Shown piece after piece: positions 44,447-64,000 of a DNA stretch of 64,000 nucleotides (the stretch's first letter is position 1; each line of letters opens with the position of its first letter). A model generated the notes under the pieces. It saw only the letters and a program-made list of their open reading frames with translations, made no database searches and was not told the origin of the DNA. This DNA comes from Litomosoides sigmodontis (Eukaryota; Nematoda; Chromadorea; Rhabditida; Onchocercidae), in assembly GCA_963070105.1 (NCBI GenBank), contig OY718808.1, positions 2,840,238 to 2,904,237 of the forward strand, in the 5' to 3' direction. Made by a program: the position numbers and the translations under genes.

Positions 44447-47376
44447 TTTCAGCGATAATTTTATGCAATAATCAATTGCACTAATTTCATTGAAATTTCA
44501 AAATTTTTATTTTTCCGTTTTTTTATATTCCTGTAAAAATTTTGCAAAATTATTAACAACCATCCATCATTCATTCTAATTTGAGCGTTTTTTTTTTTCA
44601 TTAATGCGCAATTTTTTTAAATGTATTATTTGTGATCATTTAATGTGATTTACAGTGAATGGAGAGAAAAAAAATTTTTAGTTCAATTTTTCAACTTCTT
44701 TATTATTACCATTATCATTGCTTGTTTCTCAATAAAATTGTCGATCTTCTGAAAGGTAGCATAATTGTTCCCATTCAGTTTAAAATTCTAGCTTATTCCA
44801 ATTTTTGCTTCTTCTATTATTGATTGCACTCTTTGTCTATTTAGTATGTAGACAACTGATTTTCTGTTTTTTTTAAGTGTCAGTTAATTTTTATCACCCT
44901 CGACGTAATTTGTTACTATTATTATTATTATTATTAATTGTTATCATGGTCATTTACAGTTGTATATTAATTACACTATAATTTCAATATTTCTCATTTG
45001 TAGTAGTTTTTGAGGAATAGTTAAGGTTATTAATTCAAAATGTTATCAAGCAAAAAAAAGCAGTAATTTTACTGCTAAATTGCTGTTAAGTCTTCTTCTA
45101 CGATTGCAAGGAAGAATGCTAATTCGCGGAAAAGTAAGCATTATATCAGGAGAATTGCTCGTGTACGCGAGTGCTTTCATCCTGTTTCATTCCTTAATCA
45201 CATATAATTTGAAAGATTTAAAAAAAAAAAAACTGAGGACTTAAATTTCGATAACACTGCTATGTTATCATCCTCATCATCACTGATACAATTGGTACCG
45301 ACTGTTAGTGGAAAGCAATTAAATTGTACATGCTCCCAAGGAATTAAAATAGAATGCATGCAAATACTTTTACGTAAAAACTAAAGTTTTCTGGAGCGTT
45401 GTCAAAATGTTTTTCATCTTTAGCATATATAAATGGCATGAAGCAAGGTATGTTTTACGGAACGGGACTTGCATTTGTGTGCTTCTTACCGTTCCTACTT
45501 TTTGTTAAGTGTTATAAAAATGAACGATATACTGTTATTTATTCCAAATAGGTCACTTTTCAGAATTCGGCTCATGAAAATGATCATGTTCAGCACGAAA
45601 TAGTTTCCGACATTTGTCCTTTTCCCCATCCTTGAAGTTTTCAAAAATTTATGCTCGACCTTATTCGATTTTAGCAAACCTCTTGCAAGACCGTAAATAC
45701 GTGCATGAACAATTCAAAGGGCGTTATGTGAAAGAAAATGGAAAAATAGGTAGGAAAATCGCAGGATACTTAATTTGTAAATTTTCGAACACCATTTCGG
45801 TTCCCCATGATTTCTTAAATTCGAAGAAAGAAAAAAACAGAAAAGAAACGACCGGATTGATAAGAAATCTTTTTCTCCATTACAAAAAAAGACTGAATCA
45901 CAATAAATAAAACAATTAATTTGGAGAGAACTTTCATTTTCCGCCCTGTTAACACGCAGCATAAAAATTCCACAAAACGAATTTTTTCTTGGGTTTAAAA
46001 CATGCCAAATTCAAAGCGCATGATGTTTAGATGAAGAGCCATAACCAAGAAGATGGCTGATAAGTCAATAAAAACTAAAACTGAACATTTAATGTATAAA
46101 AAACAGCGAGGAAAAACTGAAAGAAGACGAGAGATGACAAGATAAAGGAATAAAGAAGAGCAAATCACATATTTTCAACAGAGATGCAGAGAATTTCAAA
46201 CAATGATTCGTTTACACAAGCTATCAGAAAACTTTAAAACATGTAAATTGGTTTTCCTCTATCTTTTAACCCGGGATGCAATTTCTCGTGTTCACTGAAA
46301 ATGGTCGCCGGAAAGAGATACACCGAGCAACTTATAAAAATACAGAAAAATAATACCTACATTTTGATTTCCGTATACTTTTCATTTCATTTATGTTCAG
46401 AATCTTTACGTTCAAACAACAAAAAAGAGTAACCATAAAGTGAGGCCAACAGTCAATGCTCACCAGTGCTCTTTACATATCCATTCCAAAAAAACTAAAA
46501 AATTCCGGAAAATAAAACATTTATCAGAGAATTTTGATTAATATGAAATATTCATTACCATAAGCATCAATGAAGGCGTAGGGCATCACTACTAATAACT
46601 TGTTACTACGTTATCATAGCCATATTAGGTGACAAGGGAGATATTACAGTACAGTACCGCATGGTACTGAAGTACCAGGCGTAAATTAAAAAATATATCA
46701 CTGCTTAAATGATGATTGAAAACCGTATGTAATATGAAAGAATTTAGAAATTTGTGGACATTACACAAAATATTCACAATGATTAGTCACTGAAGAGGAG
46801 CCGTAGAAACTTACGATCACTGATTCTAAGGAGTTAATCGCTCATTTACTATACCCATGTACAGAGATGAATCCTCACAAACATTTTCAACGGACTCTTT
46901 TCAAGGACCTTTGCACTCATGGGTTCGAAAAAACAAACCGGCGTTTTTTCCAGAATTCAAATCCTTTAACTCACATCAATCCCATTCTATTACATTGCAC
47001 TGGCGCTGACGGCTTAAAAAATTAAGTTCAAAAAACACTGCAGCCAGTGTGACCCAGACAATAAAAAGGCTGGAGCAATAACGTTCAGACGTTCAGATCA
47101 ATTATTTTGCCAAATAACAGGAATTGCCAATAAATTTGAGGAAAATAAAAAATCTCGCAAATGTTTATTTTCATTACGTCAATCATCTGGCTGAAAGATA
47201 AAGACACTCACTAGAAGGAAGCGATGAATTTATGATAAGTACTCCATGCATTCATAATACAGAAATTCACATGTAATTTCTTATCAATGAACACCTTCTG
47301 CACAAAATGATTATAATTAACAGGAATATCAAAACCATAATTAAAATTACTTATTTTTCACTCCGACGACCTTCTA

Positions 47377-57713
<10,337 letters not shown>

Positions 57714-58377
57714 CTGCAAAACAATAATTTGGAAAATTAGTGTTTTGAGAGCCTATGTCCCGCCACTTTATAAAATAAAGTTTATTGTTAGTTATTTCAT
57801 TTAATTTCAACATTATTCTGTCACATGTGGAAAAACGAACATAGTAAAAACGAAAAACACACATACATTTATTACGATATTACATAATTCGAAATAGGAG
57901 GATAATTTAAAAATTGTGCATTCCTAGGTCAATCAATAACATCTTCAAACACTCTGAGACAAGAATCTCTTTAATAAACGTTCACACATTCTTCTTCCAA
58001 CTTCTATATTAAAACAAAGCAGTAGGCAATTTGTTACTCCCAAACTACGAACTCAATCTCATATGCATATTATTTGGATGAGAGGCTACTGAAAAAAAAC
58101 CAGAGTAGCAAATTCGGTAATATAAATAAAAAGCAATCATTTCACCAAGAAAATAAGTCACACTAGAGAAACATAAAAATAGATGAATGATACTAATGCT
58201 CACCCACTCCTCCCTCTCTCTCTCTCTCTACCTCTCAAATCTCCTGTTATCACTCAACACTCTCTTCAAGCACAAGGCCGTAATATCCCCGTGCATTTCT
58301 AAAATCTAGAGAAGCAAAAAAAAGTCCAAACACAATCAATTAGTCAAATCCACTTTCGGCGAAAACGAAGAACTGGG

Positions 58378-58686
58378 ATAACGTGGTATCCTGTGCAATG
58401 TGATAACACCTATTTTCTAGTGGCTGCACCTTATTTTTTTTTGTTAGATTAATTCCCTTCCCAACAATGCAACCCTTGCTGTAAGAGGAAGAAAGCGTTT
58501 CCTCTCAAATGCAAAGACCTACATTGTATAGCAGTGGACAGTACTACACGCAATACCTGAATCTTTTGATCTTAAACTCCAAAAAATCAGAATGCATACA
58601 TTTTGCCTGTTGATAGTAGACAGTGTTGAAGCAGTATCGTGTGTTTCAACCTTTCGGAATCATTTCCGCACAGGATACCACGTTAT
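58378..58686. mobile_element. Candidate MITE-like foldback element
   Basis: Two perfect 19-base inverted arms (ATAACGTGGTATCCTGTGC at 58378-58396, its reverse complement at 58668-58686) bound a 309-base segment. If TA is taken as the target-site duplication, 16-base terminal inverted repeats starting ACGTGG remain, the layout of a Tc1/mariner-type MITE. No coding frame inside. Only one copy is visible, so mobility is inference. Confidence 0.5.
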
Positions 58687-60124
58687 ATTATTGTCTTTCC
58701 AGATTATATTCCTATTTACTGCTTCAGTGCTAGAGCACGAATTCACATACTCTTGAAATAAACCGACAAAATATTGACAATAATTCTATTTCTCTGGAGG
58801 CAGAATCCATTAGACAGAGGAGTCGTGAACTATATTAGGTCCTATGCACTCTTTGAAGAACAGAATCATAAAACAATACAACAGCGAGTTTTCAAAAACT
58901 GTATCGCAAAAACATTACTATTATTCGACAAGTAATAAGGTATCCAAAAATCTTAATATTCCGCCATCAAATAATAGTGTAACAGTGCAGGTATCAGCTA
59001 CCAATAAATTTAAATATAAAAACTTTCACAAATTAATTTCTCATACTAAACTCCGTTGCTAACGCATACCTGCTTCCACGTATACTGTAATAATACTAAA
59101 TAGTTATAAATTAATCACCTGTCACTTAAACGGACGATTTTGGGTATTCACTAACAAATTATTTTCATAATCCTTCACGCAACGGAACGTTTAACATATG
59201 CGTAACAATTTTTGGTAACTAATAACAACTTTGTACTAAATTTCATCCATGTTATCTGATAAGATAGAGAATAGCGCAAATATGATTGTGTTAATAAATC
59301 GAGAAGTTGATGTAATCAAGATATAGCCGTAGTTCAACTGAAAATTAGTGCAAACTATCAGATCACTTATCAGATCACATAGAAACGACATTTGATAAAA
59401 TGAAAGACTTATCATCTAACATCACCTCAAATCATTTCAAGGCGCTGCCGATTAGCACACGACGTACACACAGAGTGGGGCAGAAAGTAGTTGAGTAGCA
59501 GTATTTAACAAATGTCAATCTTTGCAACTAACTTAATCCCAAACGATCGACGATAATAACTGAGTGAAAAGTACTACCGGAAATACTGTGGAAACAGTGT
59601 GTAGTCTAGCCACATTACATTTTTTGCATTACTGATCCAAAATCTTCTTAATACATCAACACAACTACAATTCTATATGAAGAAAAGAAGAATGAAACAT
59701 TTACTTCTCAAATTTTTTTTCTCATCAATTGATTAATACTGATTCCGTCAGTGTCAATATCATTATTTCAAGGTTTTCAAGGTAGCACATGCAAAAGTTC
59801 ATTAAATCAAAACAAAACCATCATTCAATAAAGTTCAATTATTCAAAAATAACATGTAAGGTGGTATTATGAGACGTTAGTAGTTGCGTTAAATTGTGCA
59901 ACCACCGATGGATTAATAAAATTTGTCTGAAAAATATTAATTCATCTGTGGTGCGCCGATGCTCTACATTTAACCTCAACGATACTTTTCCTTTAATTAC
60001 CACAAATTTAAATACCTAACTGAAATGATAGCACAACAGAATAAATTTGGTCGCTAACAAAATTGAATCACTGCCTGATAGAATAGAGTCACTGACCTCA
60101 TTATAATTGAATGACTTCCGTATT

Positions 60125-60270
60125 TGTGTGTCTGAGCCTCTATAAATGTGTGTGTGCCTGTACCTCTATAGGTGTAAGCGTGTGTGCCGTGTGTTATACA
60201 GTGTGTACGTGTGCCCGCCTATGCACGTACATGCCACATATGTGTTTTGTACGCACATATATATGTGTAC

Positions 60271-60302
<32 letters not shown>
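60125..60302. repeat. TG-rich tract grading into (TA)n
   Basis: Imperfect TG/TGCG/TACG sequence followed by a pure TA run at about 60270-60302. Four overlapping open frames on both strands are by-products of the repeat. Confidence 0.85.
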
Positions 60303-60304
<2 letters not shown>

Positions 60305-63300
60305 TATATACAGTACTTAACATATACGTTTACATAGATGGAAATAGTAATTTTCACGTAACTCATACATCCTATCACTATCTCTGAAATTATTAGCATG
60401 AAAGGATCATAAACCTGAATAGAATGTCAATACAACAATGTTGAGATCAATAATTGATAGTACCCTTCTCACTAGCACCGTGGAAATATTAATAATGCCG
60501 TACAGTGCTTGATAAATTATTAACTGTTCGTTCGATCTTTGACTTTTTTTCTTTTTGGAAGCATGCAAATATTAGAAAAGATTAGAAAATATGGGAGAAG
60601 TGAGAAGCAGTGGAAAAAAAAACCGATGGTGCACATCTTTTACATCGTTTCCACTTTAATATCTGCTAACATCTTATAACAATCAGTTTGAGCTAGACAT
60701 ATTGTTAAAATGCCTACTGCGTTTACCATATCCTTAACGAGATATTTCCTTAATTCACATCCTCACTGTCTTTTCCTTTAATAATTCTAAGTGTTGCAAT
60801 AAATTTCAAAATTTTAGATCAAAAATTAAAGATTATCCTAGAGCACTTCTTAAGTTTATGACAAATCCATTTTTTTGTTCTTCTTTACAAAAATCGCAAA
60901 ATAAAAAAAAAACACACACACAATGGCTTATTTAACGCTCCAAAGGCATATAATAACATTTGTTTACCATAATTTATAAGTTTAATTTTTCATGCATTAT
61001 TTAATTTATCTTTTTATTCTTTATTACGCTCTAAATTCATTATATCACACCACTACTGAGGCATTTAAACTTCTAAAGTAATGTGATAATCAAAATACCT
61101 TTCGAAATTCTTATCCTTCCCATGCAAAATACTTATTATTCGACTGTAATAAGGAATGAGCATAATTCGTTATCCTTAAAAGGAAAAAAAAACATCCAAA
61201 ATGCCAATTATTCAAATAATTCAACACAAATAATAGGGTATCCTCTTGCTCACCCCTTCCCCCTCCTCCCGCTCCCCATATTATTACCTCTTCCACATAA
61301 ACATTGGAAAAAATTTAGGGCCAAAATTTAAAAGTTTTCCATTCATACTAAAAATTATTTCAAAATCATAACATTTCTTTCAGAAGAAAAAAAAAGCAGA
61401 GAGGTAGGGAAAGAAGGAACCGAAGTATGTTTAAGAACAATGTAATTAAATCTTTTCAACAAGACTAACAACACTCATCTCATCATTGATAAAATCTAAG
61501 AGGAAATTTAAAATCTCTTAAAGGACAGTCTTGATTGCTTCCACATTTGCAACTTCCGTAGAATCAATTTTTTGATTGCATTCTTTCATTTTCTTCCTGT
61601 ACAATTATTACGTTACATTTTTCAGTGCTTTTTAAAATTTTTGAATACTTGAGCGACATCTGCACTTCTCATGTTAATTAAATCACCTATTGACAGTGAT
61701 TTGGCACACCTATACCTAACCAGATCAAACTTTATCATTAATCCAAAATCTTTTAAAAACAAAATGTCCAGAAAAAAAATCTCAACCTAATTCATAATAG
61801 CCGTTTCCTGCTAATGACTTTAATATAATATAAATCCTCGTGAGCTTAGACCGACACTATCATTTGCTTCTCATCAACAATTTACGATCAAATACGATCA
61901 TATCCAATAGATGATGGTAATTAGTGAGTAATTTCGTTGCTTAATTTACTTCTCTTTCTCGGAATGTTACGAAATGTTTTAACAATTAAACAACTTCAAA
62001 ACATCCTCTCTCAACTACAGCTGTTATTTAGCTTAATCCTTCTTCAAATACATAATAAAATGCTATGTGGATGTTATGTCATAATTGTGATGTTAATTTT
62101 CTTAATTATTAATATAACAAGTAAACAAAAACCTGTGTTTGACTTTCTATCGGGAGCCTAAAATCCGAAAACCTAAAATATGTTTGACATATATTATAGC
62201 TATCTCAATAAGATTTCATCATCCAATAAAGGAATCGGTCGCTAACTACAGAGCTTTTCTTTTGTAGTCAATCCCAATAATCATCACATATGAAGATAAC
62301 CGATTCACAAGCTTCATTTGGTGCTAATATAACCCCACTCATGCACATGAACTTTGATCTGTCCTCTACCCCCCCCCTCTCTCTCTTCGCATCCTTCCAA
62401 GATATCGCTTTTTTAACCCTTAATTTCGTCGCTGAATGGTTAATTCTTCCTTCCGTTTATTTCATTAACTCATAGATGAAGTCTAAATTACTCCGCACTA
62501 TTAATTAAGTCCTTCCAACATCTAACAATCACATCACTAATTCCGATTTTTTTGACAAATTCCAGCAATCATCTCACTTCACTTCTAATTCACCTCTCCA
62601 TTTACTTCCCTCTCAACCTCCCATTTAAACGCTATTAGTTTATTTCATTATTTGGCCCTGTTGTACTAAAACGAATTTTGCTTATTCCTTTGCTGGTGCT
62701 ATTATCTCATACAAGGCAGTATTCTACTAATATCGCTTTGCATTCTAAACTAATTCCGATATTATCCAACAATCCAACAAGTTCTGTTAGCAGCATCGCT
62801 TCTTCGATAAATCAATTATCAACAACAACAACTTCCAACAACATGGAAGTTTGTGTTAGCGAAGGTTGCTGTTGATAATTACATTGAAACTTTTAATTCG
62901 CTAGCCTGGAATTCATAAATCGTAGTATTATTTTTTTGGTGACATGAACCGAGCGTCTCCTAAATTTGCAACAATTTCTCGAGTATCTGAAATTTCGATG
63001 GAGTAGCATCTACATCAAGCTTCAGCTCTGTCCTCAAAATATCAGACACATTAAATGAAAGATTAACAAACTAACGAATTTGTTATAAAAATAAAACATT
63101 TAATTGCGCATAAACCATGCAATAGCAGGAATAAAAATTATGAATCGAAATAAAGCTTAAGGTTACCATTTTTTTATTTGTCAAATGAAAATTCATATAA
63201 GAAGTGAATCAGTGCAATGAAAACTTTTTCTAAATCTCGTTGCCTATGAAGAGAGAAAAGACTTAGCCAGACAATTCTTCCCTCAAGAAAGGCAAAAAAA

Positions 63301-64000
63301 AAATCAGTTAAATCGCAAATCTTGCACATTTGGCCCAAACACACTGCTTCATTTTGGTGAATTTTTTTTGCAATGATCTGTCAGAACCAGTACTAAATTC
63401 ACATTTGATTTCAAAAAAACTGAAAAAAAATTGTGGAAGTAAAAAATGATGACAAGGGCACAAGGGTTCGGACCTTCAGGGAACAGCACAAATTACAATC
63501 ACAAGAGGTTACCATTGCCCTCCCTTTTACCTTTGATATTCCTATAAACAACGGGTGATCAATGATTTGTTCATTCTATTTCTGGTAATGCTCAGCAAGT
63601 AATTCATAAGAAAAAAACTTTCCTAATCCTTTTTCTTTTAAAACAAAAAAGGTAGCTACAAGCAAATTTCGTATCATGCAGAAAAAGGAATAGCATAAAT
63701 GAGACGAAGATTGTTGCATTTCGCGCTATGCCTCATAACATAACATACGTAACATCAAAACAGATAAACATAAACAAGGGGACTTTTGAAATGTTTCTTC
63801 AAAGATTTAGGCCCAACATTGAAATTAACCAAAATAAAAATGACAAACAAATACTTTTAGAGAAATTCAGCTAATTCTTCCCATCAGGAATAATGGTAAT
63901 GATGTGGCATCAATTTGGCAGCTAAAGACAAATGTTGCTTAGCGAATAAAACAAAGAACACATAAAAAAAAACAATGCAAAATAAGCAATTAAATGATTG

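Larger units (their letters stand above)
44134..47376. other. Convergent intergenic region, synthetase / par-1
   Basis: Holds the two 3' untranslated regions and about 3 kb without a gene I can support. From roughly 45 kb on, the + strand turns from T-rich to A-rich and microsatellites become scarce. Frames near 45614-45962 on both strands lack splice context and family likeness. Confidence 0.55.
57714..64000. other. Region 5' of the recognised par-1 exons
   Basis: No exon I can support. It probably contains the par-1 promoter(s) or a long 5' intron. It holds a CT tract (about 58205-58230), a candidate foldback element (58378-58686), TG and TA repeats (60125-60302), and C-rich runs near 61250-61280 and 62367-62380. 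A Ser/Thr/Asn-rich frame on the + strand at 62678-62875 has coding-like codons near its end but no splice partner. Confidence 0.5.

Noticed and set aside
45614..45962. 98-codon + frame and 82-codon - frame
   Set aside because: Mutually overlapping, without splice sites, homology or start context; probably 3' flank.
46915..46935. GGGTTCGAA motif resembling a tRNA T arm
   Set aside because: No cloverleaf, no A box or acceptor stem around it.
62678..62875. Ser/Thr/Asn-rich + strand frame ending VCVSEGCC
   Set aside because: The end has coding-like codons, but there is no convincing acceptor or partner exon and no recognisable family.

Overview
The window looks like nuclear DNA of a nematode, probably a clade III (spirurid/filarial-type) parasite. 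This rests on very AT-rich, intron-rich genes with TTTTCAG-type acceptors, a gene with three ShK (SXC) domains, and a PAR-1 kinase, an ACSF2-type acyl-CoA synthetase and a two-Ig membrane protein of worm type. The species cannot be fixed from the sequence. I see no bacterial operons, CRISPR arrays, tRNA or rRNA genes.

Layout. Positions 1-12789 show no gene I can support; they hold many microsatellites and the first copy of a 1.8 kb non-coding duplication (about 8614-10424). A + strand gene of seven exons (12790-15438) encodes a type I membrane protein with two Ig domains. Convergent to it, a - strand gene of five exons (20283-17243) encodes a 232-residue secreted protein with three complete ShK domains and an acidic linker; one of its introns carries about 1.1 kb of pure ATT repeat. 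Positions 20284-37976 hold no recognised gene. They contain a 179 bp tandem duplication, an orphan exon-like frame, the second copy of the 1.8 kb duplication (about 29127-30949) ending in a roughly 0.9 kb ATT array, a G-quadruplex-type run and a long CA array.

An ACSF2-like acyl-CoA synthetase occupies the + strand from about 37977 to 44133 (15 exons seen, 5' end unresolved, one GC-AG intron). Convergent to it on the - strand is a PAR-1/MARK polarity kinase (57713-47377, 21 exons seen, 5' end unresolved) with kinase, UBA, a long Ser/Thr/Asn-rich spacer and KA1. Positions 57714-64000 lie upstream of, or in a 5' intron of, that kinase gene; they hold a possible small foldback element and no gene I can support.

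The genes do not form an operon or a common pathway: they are two convergent pairs (Ig with ShK, ACSF2 with PAR-1). The features most deserving follow-up are the 1.8 kb duplication with a near-identical core flanking the Ig/ShK pair, the two very long ATT arrays, and possible alternative exons in the large par-1 intron. Exon boundaries were read by eye and checked for phase; the totals come to 324 residues (Ig), 232 (ShK), at least 617 (ACSF2-like, counted from the first open codon) and at least 1090 (PAR-1, counted from an internal ATG).
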